Of a stretch of DNA of 39,775 nucleotides, positions 25,071-33,022 are shown piece after piece (position 1 is the first letter of the stretch; each line of letters opens with the position of its first letter). The translations under genes were made by a program, and so were the position numbers. Source of the stretch: Sulfurimonas sp. SAG-AH-194-I05 (GTDB taxonomy: Bacteria; Campylobacterota; Campylobacteria; Campylobacterales; Sulfurimonadaceae); NCBI RefSeq assembly GCF_029215955.1, contig NZ_JAEMVA010000016.1, positions 1 through 39,775 of the forward strand, read 5' to 3'. The notes beneath the pieces were generated by a model. It worked only from the letters and a program-made list of their open reading frames with translations. It was not told the origin of the DNA and made no database searches.

Positions 25071-25106
25071 TATTAGACTTGTATAATTGCTTATCCAAGT
25101 CTAATA
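25071..25106 (-). promoter_or_regulatory. Inverted repeat at the oxidoreductase operon promoter, possible operator
   Basis: Arms TATTAGACTTG (25071-25081) and CAAGTCTAATA (25096-25106) are perfect 11-base complements with a 14-base A/T-rich spacer, which on the minus strand contains AATTATA, a poor but possible -10 element. It lies 31-66 bases upstream of the porD-like ATG. It could bind a dimeric regulator or form a hairpin in the leader. Confidence 0.4.
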
Positions 25107-25126
25107 ATTAGTGACATAGCTTCAAG

Positions 25127-25153
25127 AAAAAATCTGAATAATATTCTTCAGAT
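25127..25153 (-). terminator. Intrinsic terminator of the DAB operon
   Basis: Seven-base arms ATCTGAA/TTCAGAT with an 8-base loop, followed on the minus strand by a run of five T and then CTTG. It separates the DAB operon from the oxidoreductase operon transcribed in the same direction. Confidence 0.65.
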
Positions 25154-25357
25154 GTTCTTTAATCAGCTACATTTTATGTTTTCAAGATGAATTTTACTCA
25201 AAAAACCTTTGACTTTTCTTTAATAATATAGAAAAAACTATTTATAAAAGATAAATGCTATATTATATAGCTTTATGTAATCAATTAGTTTTTAATATAG
25301 TATGACATGCTAACTTTGAATAAAGTATATGCGTAACTATCTACGTTCAATAAAGTT

Positions 25358-25675
25358 TTAGTTACTTCCACTATCCTTAGGAGGAACCTGACTTCCATCA
25401 AATCCAATAACTATTGGACTTTGGTTAATAAGGTCTCTTGCATCTTCTGTGTCTTCATCATCTTCTTCTATAGGTCTTACGCTACTGTGTATAATAATCT
25501 TTTCACCATAGTCTACGGCTTCAAAGTAATGTTTCATACAGAACTGTTGGTTCATAAGACATTCTAAGACACGTGCTTTGTTAATCATATCTTCTCTTGA
25601 CTCAAACTCCATAACACTTGCATGGTTACTTTTCTTAAAACAACTACACTCTTTTTCCATTTCTATTGTATACAT
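25358..25675 (-). CDS. Small DAB-operon protein of unknown function, 105 aa
   Basis: I do not recognise a domain. The protein is soluble, with cysteines C10 and C12 (ECSCF), C39 and C47, and two histidines near C47; the last 35 residues are acidic and look disordered. It starts 24 bases after dabA with a good ribosome site (AAAGGA), so it is the last gene of the DAB operon and likely made with it. A regulatory or cytoplasmic accessory role in inorganic-carbon uptake is inference from context only. Confidence 0.72.
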   Translation of the reverse strand: MYTIEMEKECSCFKKSNHASVMEFESREDMINKARVLECLMNQQFCMKHYFEAVDYGEKIIIHSSVRPIEEDDEDTEDARDLINQSPIVIGFDGSQVPPKDSGSN

Positions 25676-25699
25676 TTTTATTTCCTTTACTATTTGTAT

Positions 25700-28579
25700 T
25701 TATATATCTAATTCTTTTATTACTATAAATGCACCGTACTCGTAAGAATAAACTTTTTTAGCTTCTTTATCTATTACTATTGGACGTATCCATTCATTGA
25801 GCACAAATGGTTGTGCGAGTGAATGTTCCACTGCTTTTAAGACTTTTGCTAAGGGTGCTTCTATAAATGTAAGAAGTCTTACAGGCTCATGGTATGCCTT
25901 ACCCTCTAAGTATACTGACTGCGTAGGTAGACCTATTTTTAAATCACTATAGTTACCGCTAAACACTCCGACCTTTGCAACAATGTTATGGTATACCTTT
26001 GAGCCCGCTCCATATATGTGGTTATCAACTGTAGAGAAGTAATGCTCTAAGTTAATCCACTCACCAACAACAAGAGGACCATTAAAAATACCTGTTAGGA
26101 TAGCAGCCTCTTCGTTATCTATTCTTGAGTCATACGAATGCATAAAGTATCTATTTTCCATATCAAGGTGTTGCGATGAACTTCTCGGTCCCACAAATAC
26201 ACCCATATTATTCGCTAGTCCCCATTCAGGTCGAGGCTCTGACCAGTCCATAGACTTAATCATTACATCTTTATCTGTGTTTGTATAGGGGAGAAGCTTA
26301 GCACGTTTACCACGTGAAGCAAATGATGCCTCATTAAAGTCTTTTGCAACCTGAGAGAATCTTTTAAGTTCTTCATCACTCAATATATCAGTATCATAGA
26401 AGCTGATTATATCTGTAGTAGTTATATGCATACCTGGAAGGAATTTAGTGTTATCAGGTATAGTGATTCCTGCTTCATCTTTGAGTTTCTCTCGAACTAC
26501 TTTCATATTTGCTATCATACAAAGCGCTCGTGTGTTTGGAAGACTAATACTTCCCCCACATGCACCACAGTCAAGTGCTGACTCAAATGGGTTGTTATCC
26601 GATACACTCCCATGTCCTATAATGGTTACAAACTCAGGAAAGTTATCAACCTGACCAATCATTGTTAAATACTTTTTAAGATAATGAACCTTCTCCTCGA
26701 GTGTAAATCCTACCATTGCAAGTTTATTCTTTTGAAAATCATAATCTTTAGGTGTAATTTGGTACTCAATACTAAGCTTTTCAATCATCTTCGTAGAAAT
26801 ATCTAACATAAGAGGGTCTTTAAATACTAAGTATCTCCATACTTGGTCAATATCTTCTTTTGAGAATTCTTCATCAAGGTGTGTGTCTAAGTATCTTGCA
26901 ATCATTTTAGTATGGAGTTTATGCACATAGAACTCTATCTTTTCATCTGATAATTTATCGAGTGTATATGTTGTCTTTGGTTTTTGCGCTTTCATTTTAG
27001 CAAAGAGTTTGTTTGTTCTTTGTGGTAAAAATGTTTTACCAAATAAGTTAATACCAAATAACCAACCAATAGCTTCAACTGTAATAAAGGGAGTATAAGG
27101 ATTGTTTTTTAAATCACTTAAAACTTTTTTTGTAGTCTTTGTGATTCCTTTTTTTGCTCTATAAGCTTCAGAAGATTCTTTGGGTATTTCAAACACTACA
27201 TTTTTAGGTTTTATAATAGCGGGTGCTAAGAACTCTTCATGTGCCTTATCAAACTCTACAAATGCGATAGGAATTCCTAAGAATCCTCCTGCACCGTATG
27301 TTGTATATGCTCCTGTATTTTCTATAGACTTACGAATAATTTCAGAACGTACATCTAAACAGAAGGTTGCTGTTGCTAGTGGTTGCTTTTCTTCTTCTAC
27401 TTCATAGGTAGTAAACTTGTCTACATACTCTTTAATGTAACTATCTTCAAGTGCTTTAAGCCAGATATAGCCTTCTTCTTCTTTGAGCTTTTCTATAATA
27501 ATAGCGAGGTCAGTTAAAGAACGCTCACATTTGAGAACATCGCTTGCATGTTGAATTTGTAGAGCATCAAGGGTGAGTTCACTTTTTATATGACCCTTTA
27601 ATATACTCGATGTTTCTTCATTTGCTTCAAGTGCATCAAGTGCTGAACCTGAGAGTATATTCTTATGCTTAAGAAGTTGTAAAATAACATCACTTAGCTT
27701 ATTCTTAGCATGTGCTTCAAACATACTAAAATCACGGAGTTTCTTTTTCTTCACAGCTTGTACCTCTGCATAAAGACGTACAGCCATATACTCAAGAAGT
27801 GAAGATGGGTGTTCTTGTTGTCTTGCATAGTCTGAATCTTCAGAGCGGTATTTAATAAACCCTGCCCAGCCATGAAGTTTAAGGAGGTGTGTTAAAAAGT
27901 ACGCTTCAACATCTTTGACTTGAAGTGTCTTAAGTGCTTCTTCTACAAAGCTTGCAACATCTTTTTCATACGTAAAGTTTTCATAAAGTTTAAATGCCTC
28001 AAACATACCGAGTTCTCTGTTTGGCATACTAAAGGTTGTTTGGTCTTCATCTAAAAAACGTGAAACAAACTCTATAATATTTTTTTCAATAGTATCTTTT
28101 GCATCACCACCAAAGAGTGCGTCATTAATCTCATAAAGCGTCATATGCTTTATGAGTTTTTGTAACCAAGCCTTATCATCACTAAAGATGGAATTTTTCT
28201 CTAAATGTGTATAAAGGTCTGTATCTATCTCTTCTTGTTTATGAAAAAACTGAATTCTAAGTTCATTCCATTGTGGGCTTACTTCCATAAGAAAGTGTTT
28301 AGCTAGATCTAAGTCTATCTCCAGCTTGTTTGTATCAAGAAAGTATTGTAAGTTCGATTCTATTTTTTGAATATCTATCTTACCCTCTTTATAAAGACCC
28401 ATAAAATACGATGAATCCATATATACTTTACCACCAAAGATACTCTTTGCATGTGCGAGTCCATCTTTAAAGTGCATATCTTCAAACCCTTTGAGTGGGT
28501 TATGATGAATAAATGAGCCTATAGGCCAGTAATGGGGAACACTACTCTTAATAGCATTGAGTTTTTCTATAATACTCAT
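25700..28579 (-). CDS. dabA: DabA-type inorganic-carbon accumulation protein (DUF2309)
   Basis: 959 aa. Cytoplasmic half of the DAB dissolved-inorganic-carbon pump, a beta-carbonic-anhydrase-like protein thought to hydrate CO2 one way when coupled to an ion gradient through DabB. The zinc-site residues align with those mapped in Halothiobacillus DabA (C, D, H, C): C407 and D409 in FCLDVRSE, H656 in IIGHGSVS, and C671 in LDCGACGG. The 2-residue and 15-residue spacings agree; the middle insert is longer, in keeping with the longer chain. The ATG overlaps the end of the upstream membrane gene by 4 bases (ATGA), with strong ribosome site AAGGAG. Membrane association is through DabB. Confidence 0.93.
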   Translation of the reverse strand: MSIIEKLNAIKSSVPHYWPIGSFIHHNPLKGFEDMHFKDGLAHAKSIFGGKVYMDSSYFMGLYKEGKIDIQKIESNLQYFLDTNKLEIDLDLAKHFLMEVSPQWNELRIQFFHKQEEIDTDLYTHLEKNSIFSDDKAWLQKLIKHMTLYEINDALFGGDAKDTIEKNIIEFVSRFLDEDQTTFSMPNRELGMFEAFKLYENFTYEKDVASFVEEALKTLQVKDVEAYFLTHLLKLHGWAGFIKYRSEDSDYARQQEHPSSLLEYMAVRLYAEVQAVKKKKLRDFSMFEAHAKNKLSDVILQLLKHKNILSGSALDALEANEETSSILKGHIKSELTLDALQIQHASDVLKCERSLTDLAIIIEKLKEEEGYIWLKALEDSYIKEYVDKFTTYEVEEEKQPLATATFCLDVRSEIIRKSIENTGAYTTYGAGGFLGIPIAFVEFDKAHEEFLAPAIIKPKNVVFEIPKESSEAYRAKKGITKTTKKVLSDLKNNPYTPFITVEAIGWLFGINLFGKTFLPQRTNKLFAKMKAQKPKTTYTLDKLSDEKIEFYVHKLHTKMIARYLDTHLDEEFSKEDIDQVWRYLVFKDPLMLDISTKMIEKLSIEYQITPKDYDFQKNKLAMVGFTLEEKVHYLKKYLTMIGQVDNFPEFVTIIGHGSVSDNNPFESALDCGACGGSISLPNTRALCMIANMKVVREKLKDEAGITIPDNTKFLPGMHITTTDIISFYDTDILSDEELKRFSQVAKDFNEASFASRGKRAKLLPYTNTDKDVMIKSMDWSEPRPEWGLANNMGVFVGPRSSSQHLDMENRYFMHSYDSRIDNEEAAILTGIFNGPLVVGEWINLEHYFSTVDNHIYGAGSKVYHNIVAKVGVFSGNYSDLKIGLPTQSVYLEGKAYHEPVRLLTFIEAPLAKVLKAVEHSLAQPFVLNEWIRPIVIDKEAKKVYSYEYGAFIVIKELDI

Positions 28580-29304
28580 AGAAGCATCTCCTTAAGTCCT
28601 AAGACACTAAGTGTCAGTAGGAGTACAATAACAATAGAATGAATAATCTTTTCTTTTACAGTCATGTGAACATAATGAATAGTAGGGTTTTCTCTACCAA
28701 ACAGAGTCTTTCGCATAACACGCATAGCTAAAAGAAAGTTACCAAAGAAAATAGTACTAACAACAATATACCAAAGCACACTAGGTTCACTCTCAAATAT
28801 ATAACTCAGAAAAAAGATAGAGTTTGGAAAGGGTGGGTACAGAGCTAGTGCAATAAGATAAAAAGCTAAGTATGTACCAATACAAGGAGTAGCAAGAGTA
28901 ATCCCTGTAATGTGGTGGTAGTTTGCACTTCCATAATTCTTTTCATAAAACTGTGCAGTTAAGAAAACACCTATGAGTGATAGGAGTAAGGACAAGCTAT
29001 ACTCTGCACCTTGGTCTTCAAAGAGAAGAAAGAATGGTGCATTTACAAATACAAGGTAATACCCAAGTTTATAAAAGTTAGTAGTTTTAGTTGCCCTATA
29101 TATAGAGAAAATAGCACTTATGAGTGCTATGACTACTATCGAAGTTGTATGTCCACTTGGTATATACAAAGAAGACACTACTGCACCAAGGAGTAAAAGC
29201 CCACTGAGTAAGAAAATATGTTTACTTTTTAGTGGTGTAAATTTCTCTAAAAGGAGGTAGTAAGGAACCCCTCCAGCTAATAGTAATACTATAATAGCAG
29301 ACAT
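28576..29304 (-). CDS. Multi-spanning membrane protein between dabB and dabA, 242 aa
   Basis: About seven hydrophobic helices and no signal peptide cut site. I do not recognise a named family. The stretch ATPCIGTYLAFYLIALALYPPFP near residues 138-160 faintly recalls the discontinuous-helix region of NuoL/NuoM-type proton channels, so a shortened antiporter-like subunit is possible, but the key charged residues of those proteins are not evident. It overlaps dabB by one base (TAATG) and dabA by four (ATGA), so all three are translationally coupled and the product is very likely a stoichiometric part of the pump. The basic two-gene DAB systems do not need such a protein. Confidence 0.82.
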   Translation of the reverse strand: MSAIIVLLLAGGVPYYLLLEKFTPLKSKHIFLLSGLLLLGAVVSSLYIPSGHTTSIVVIALISAIFSIYRATKTTNFYKLGYYLVFVNAPFFLLFEDQGAEYSLSLLLSLIGVFLTAQFYEKNYGSANYHHITGITLATPCIGTYLAFYLIALALYPPFPNSIFFLSYIFESEPSVLWYIVVSTIFFGNFLLAMRVMRKTLFGRENPTIHYVHMTVKEKIIHSIVIVLLLTLSVLGLKEMLL

Positions 29305-30914
29305 TATAACTTCCCACCCTTTCTTATACGTTTAATAATGCTAAAGAAGTAGCCTTCTTTAGCTAGGAATCTATAAAACATCCATTCTATTTTACTTGCT
29401 TTTTGCGTACCCTCAACATCTATAAAGTGTTGCTTATACATAAATAACCAGCCTACAACTGTAATAACAACGAGTATAATTACAGCCATGAGGAGTGTAA
29501 TATTAAGTGTTGCTGCTTCATAAAAAAGTCTTGCATGTTCATGGTATAAAAAATGTTCTAGCGCTAAACCGACAAACTCGTACGTAAAGAGAATAATAAT
29601 AAATGAACTAATAAGGGCAACAACTACTTTAAATGTTTCCGTTCTTGATACTTTAAAGAATGAAAGAAAGAGTTGTGTACCTGTCAGCCAACCAAATGCT
29701 AAAATAATAATCGAAGCATTAAAGTCAAAGAACTCTTCACTGAGTACCATTTTCACACCAATAAAGACAACTATTGGTATGATTGTTAAGAAGGCTAAGT
29801 AGTTAAATATCTTACTTGCCTTACTTTTAAGTTTTTCTTCCCAAAAAAGTTCATAAGAGAGACGTTTAGGAAGGTTCGATTCATGACGTGCGAGTTTAAT
29901 AAGTGCACCTGACTCTAAGAAGAGTGTAGCTTTAAAGATACCATGAACGATTAGGTGGTATACAGCTAAAGAGAAAGCTCCAAGACCTATTTCCATTATC
30001 ATATAACCCATCTGTCCAACAGTGGAGTATCCAAGGGAGCGTTTAATATCTGAGACGGTAAGCATGATTACAGTTGCAAGTATTGCAGTTATAAGACCAA
30101 TACCAAAGGCTATATTTAATACACCTGGTGCTAGAAGGAGTAAGTATGCCATTTTATTAAGAAGAATCCCACCAACATTAGCAACACCTGCATGCATTAC
30201 AGCAGACACTGGGGTTGGAGCTTCTGAGGTATAGGGTAGCCAAATATGAAAAGGCATAATTGCAGACTTCATAAGTGCTGCGAGGAGATAAAGAAGTCCT
30301 ATTACAAATATCATAGGGTCTGTAATTGGGGAGGCACTCATCTCTAGCCATTGTGCACTCAGTACTGCTAAATCAAAGCTTCCAAATGTTTTATAGGTTA
30401 AAATGACTGCAAAAATAAATACTAAGTCAGCACCTTTATGAATTATCATAATCCAACGTGCATTTTTTACAGCAGTATCAGAACCTACATTAAAAGATAC
30501 AAGAAGGTAAAGGCTTATACTTAGTAGTTGCCATGCAAGTGCGAGAACTATAAGGTTATTACTCATAATAAGAAGGTAAATTGCTGAAAAGATAAAGTTT
30601 AAAAGAATAAAGAATCTTTTATATCCTGCTTCATCCCACATGTACTTCGTTGCATACTTACGAATAACAAGACCAAGTATCGCTACATAAGGGATAAGAA
30701 TTGCTGAGAGTTCATTATAAATAAGTAAACCACCAAAGCCTTCAATCACAGTATCCGTACGTATTACGTGATATGTCCCATAGAGTCCAAGTAAGGCTAT
30801 CATACTTGAGAGAAAGATACTCACTCTTGGAATACGCTCTTTTTTACTAACAAACATCAGCATAAAAGCTATAACTATGGGAATGATTGGAATAAGTAAT
30901 ACTATTTTTTCCAC
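29304..30914 (-). CDS. dabB: DabB-type proton/cation channel subunit (NuoL/MrpA family)
   Basis: 536 aa, about 13-14 membrane helices, of the NADH dehydrogenase/Mrp antiporter superfamily. It should supply the ion gradient that drives DabA. Core motif LMKSAIMPFHIWLPYTSEAP with K215/K216 is the equivalent of the KSAQxPFHxWLPxAM signature, then TPVSAVMHAG. At the TM5 position where complex I subunits have glutamate in WEL, this protein has glutamine (LAWQLLS, Q129). The start codon is GTG at 30914, with AGGAG eight bases upstream and no nearer ATG. First gene of the DAB operon. Confidence 0.9.
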   Translation of the reverse strand: MEKIVLLIPIIPIVIAFMLMFVSKKERIPRVSIFLSSMIALLGLYGTYHVIRTDTVIEGFGGLLIYNELSAILIPYVAILGLVIRKYATKYMWDEAGYKRFFILLNFIFSAIYLLIMSNNLIVLALAWQLLSISLYLLVSFNVGSDTAVKNARWIMIIHKGADLVFIFAVILTYKTFGSFDLAVLSAQWLEMSASPITDPMIFVIGLLYLLAALMKSAIMPFHIWLPYTSEAPTPVSAVMHAGVANVGGILLNKMAYLLLLAPGVLNIAFGIGLITAILATVIMLTVSDIKRSLGYSTVGQMGYMIMEIGLGAFSLAVYHLIVHGIFKATLFLESGALIKLARHESNLPKRLSYELFWEEKLKSKASKIFNYLAFLTIIPIVVFIGVKMVLSEEFFDFNASIIILAFGWLTGTQLFLSFFKVSRTETFKVVVALISSFIIILFTYEFVGLALEHFLYHEHARLFYEAATLNITLLMAVIILVVITVVGWLFMYKQHFIDVEGTQKASKIEWMFYRFLAKEGYFFSIIKRIRKGGKL

Positions 30915-31044
30915 TAAAACTCCTGTTTTACATTAGAAAATTTCTATTTAAACTACGATATATAGTCTCTTTAGTAGTATAATAACACCTCTACACTTAA
31001 GTTGATGAACGGTACCTATATACTATCGAAATAAATCCTTTGCA

Positions 31045-31050
31045 ATTATA
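31045..31050 (-). promoter_or_regulatory. Putative -10 box for the DAB operon
   Basis: TATAAT on the minus strand in CATCTATAATTGC, about 130 bases before the dabB GTG, leaving a leader of some 120 bases. A second candidate (TTATTATAC) lies nearer the gene at about 30980. The 283-base spacer 30915-31197 contains no credible gene. Confidence 0.45.
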
Positions 31051-31197
31051 GATGATTTCTTTTAAAGAAACTTTATATTTAATCGCTCTGTCTTTATTTT
31101 AGCTAGGGTTTGTGTTGTATTTATATATTTTTTTTAATTTAAAAAAGAGAAATTAATTTAAGTCCCTTATTATGCATAATACAATAGAATACAAGCA

Positions 31198-31611
31198 ATG
31201 AATATAATAGTATTAGATGATTCCTTTACTGTCCGAATGATTATTGAATCCTTTTTGGAAGACTTGGGTGTGCATGACGATGAAATACATTCTTTTGAGA
31301 ATGCTTTGCATGCACTTGAATACATTGAAAAAAATGGAGCTGACCTCATTTTTAGTGATATCCACATGCCAGAAATGGATGGATATGAATTTGCGACAGC
31401 ACTTTTTAAAAAAAGAAAAGACCTTCAAAAAGTTTTTTTTGCTATTAGTGGTGATGAAACACGTGAAAGCTATAAAAAGATGAAAGAGATAGGTGTGCAT
31501 CGTTTTTTAAGAAAGCCAATTGATAGTATACACTTTAATCATTTTGTACAACAAGAAATAGAAAAGTATAGAAATTCTGAAAATTTAAGTACGTCTGATA
31601 CAATACGTTAG
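31198..31611 (+). CDS. Single-domain response regulator (CheY-like receiver)
   Basis: 137 aa, one receiver domain and no output domain. Phosphorylation site D54 in FSDIHMPEMDGYE, acidic pocket D7-D8, switch serine S84 in AISGDE, and K106 in FLRKPID are all in place. The final 20 residues are a polar tail. It may act by protein contact in chemotaxis or as a phosphorelay intermediate. It is alone, without a kinase gene nearby. The start codon lacks a clear ribosome site, and a possible -10 (CATAAT at 31175-31180) would give a leader of only about ten bases. Confidence 0.93.
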   Translation: MNIIVLDDSFTVRMIIESFLEDLGVHDDEIHSFENALHALEYIEKNGADLIFSDIHMPEMDGYEFATALFKKRKDLQKVFFAISGDETRESYKKMKEIGVHRFLRKPIDSIHFNHFVQQEIEKYRNSENLSTSDTIR

Positions 31612-31635
31612 AAGAGATAATCTCTCTTCTAACGT
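31605..31635. terminator. Bidirectional terminator between the response regulator and gltD
   Basis: Perfect 13-base arms (31605-31617 and 31623-31635) around a 5-base loop. The left arm includes the response regulator's stop codon, and the gltD stop at 31636-31638 adjoins the right arm. Confidence 0.7.
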
Positions 31636-33021
31636 CTATTTAAGTAAAGATTTAGAGATACTTCTTGCAGCTTCACGACCATCAAGGGCAGCTGTTACAA
31701 CTAGGTCTGCACCACGAAAACAGTCTCCACCAGCATAAATGCCTGTAGTTGTAGTCTCGTAAGTTTCTTCGTTAATAACAATACCACCCCATGAATTCGT
31801 TTCAATCCCATTTTCAGCTAAAAATGAAGGAACAACAGGGTCAAATCCAAGTGACATAATCACAACATCTGCATTGACTCTAAATTCACTTCCCTTTACT
31901 TCTTCCATTTTTTGACGACCATCATCCCCTTTGATGCCAAGGTTTGTTTTTACGGCTTCTACAGCTATAGCTTGTCCATTATCATCTAAAACTATCTCTT
32001 TTGGAGATGCAAGAAAGGTAAAGTCTACACCCTCTTCTACCGAGTTTTTATACTCTTTTTTACTTCCTGGCATATTTTTTTCATCACGACGATACAAACA
32101 TGTTACAGACTTTGCACCCTCACGTTTTGCAGTTCGTACACAGTCCATAGCAGTATCACCACCACCAATCACGACTACATTTAAGTCTTTAAAATCATAC
32201 TTTTTATCGTATGACAATTTAAAATTTTTCTTTTGAATTGCAGTTAAATAGCCCATTGCTGCATATACATTTGTAGCTTTTTCACCAGCAAGGCAAGCGC
32301 TTTTTCCTTTTGTAGCACCAACACCTATAAACATTGCATCATGTGTATCTGCTAATTCTTCAAAGGTAATATCTTTACCTACTGTTGTATTTAAAACAAG
32401 TTTAAGTCCAGCATCTTCAAGTAAGGACACGCGTCTTTGTACAATTTTTTTATCTAACTTAAACCCTGGAATACCATATGTTAAAAGACCACCAGCACGA
32501 TCTGCACTCTCATACATAGTAACAGCGATACCTGAGCGTAAAAGGTATGTCGCAGCAGAAAGTCCCGCAGGACCACTTCCTATAATTGCTACTTTTTTAT
32601 CTGTAGTAATTCCTGGAAAATCAGGTTTGTACCCTGCTTTAAAACCAGCCTCTGTTATGTGTGTCTCAATAGAACCAATGGTAATAGCACCATGACCATC
32701 ATTAAGCGTACAGTCACCCTCACAAAGTCTATCATGTGGGCAAATTCTACCCATTACTTCAGGAAAAGGTGATGGTTCATTTGAAAGTTTAAAAGCAAAC
32801 TCTAAATCTTTTTCAGCAATAGACTTTAACCATTGAGGAATGTAATTATGAAGAGGGCATTTATTTAAACAAAAAGGATCTCCACATTGAATACATCGAT
32901 CACTTTGTGTTGAGGCATCTGCTACGTTAAAAACATCATAAATCTCACCAAAATCTTTTGTTCTTTCAACTACTAATCTTTTATTAGGGTCCATTCTCTC
33001 TGTTGTTAAATATTCTTTCAT
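31636..33021 (-). CDS. gltD: Glutamate synthase small subunit
   Basis: 461 aa. Transfers electrons from NAD(P)H through FAD to the large subunit. The N-terminal cluster-binding region has C43, C46, C51, C55 and C94, C100, C104; FAD site GSGPAG at 148-153; nucleotide-binding GGGDTAMD near 280. The C-terminal MSLGFDP and GGDCFRGADLVVTAALDGREAA motifs are typical of the family. It begins one base after the gltB stop, so the two are co-translated. With GltB it makes glutamate from glutamine and 2-oxoglutarate. Confidence 0.96.
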   Translation of the reverse strand: MKEYLTTERMDPNKRLVVERTKDFGEIYDVFNVADASTQSDRCIQCGDPFCLNKCPLHNYIPQWLKSIAEKDLEFAFKLSNEPSPFPEVMGRICPHDRLCEGDCTLNDGHGAITIGSIETHITEAGFKAGYKPDFPGITTDKKVAIIGSGPAGLSAATYLLRSGIAVTMYESADRAGGLLTYGIPGFKLDKKIVQRRVSLLEDAGLKLVLNTTVGKDITFEELADTHDAMFIGVGATKGKSACLAGEKATNVYAAMGYLTAIQKKNFKLSYDKKYDFKDLNVVVIGGGDTAMDCVRTAKREGAKSVTCLYRRDEKNMPGSKKEYKNSVEEGVDFTFLASPKEIVLDDNGQAIAVEAVKTNLGIKGDDGRQKMEEVKGSEFRVNADVVIMSLGFDPVVPSFLAENGIETNSWGGIVINEETYETTTTGIYAGGDCFRGADLVVTAALDGREAARSISKSLLK

Positions 33022-33022
33022 T

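Larger units (their letters stand above)
25041..25357. other. 317-base spacer between the DAB and 2-oxoacid oxidoreductase operons
   Basis: A/T-rich and without any credible gene. It holds, from right to left on the minus strand, a small hairpin GCTATA-TTA-TATAGC (25257-25271), an intrinsic terminator (25127-25153) that would end the DAB transcript, and an inverted repeat (25071-25106) at the probable promoter of the oxidoreductase operon. The roughly 200 bases between the 105-aa gene's stop and the terminator would be a long 3' untranslated region. Confidence 0.6.

Noticed and set aside
25257..25271. GCTATA-TTA-TATAGC hairpin after the 105-aa gene as main terminator
   Set aside because: The stem is short and no T run follows; the hairpin at 25127-25153 with five T is a better candidate.
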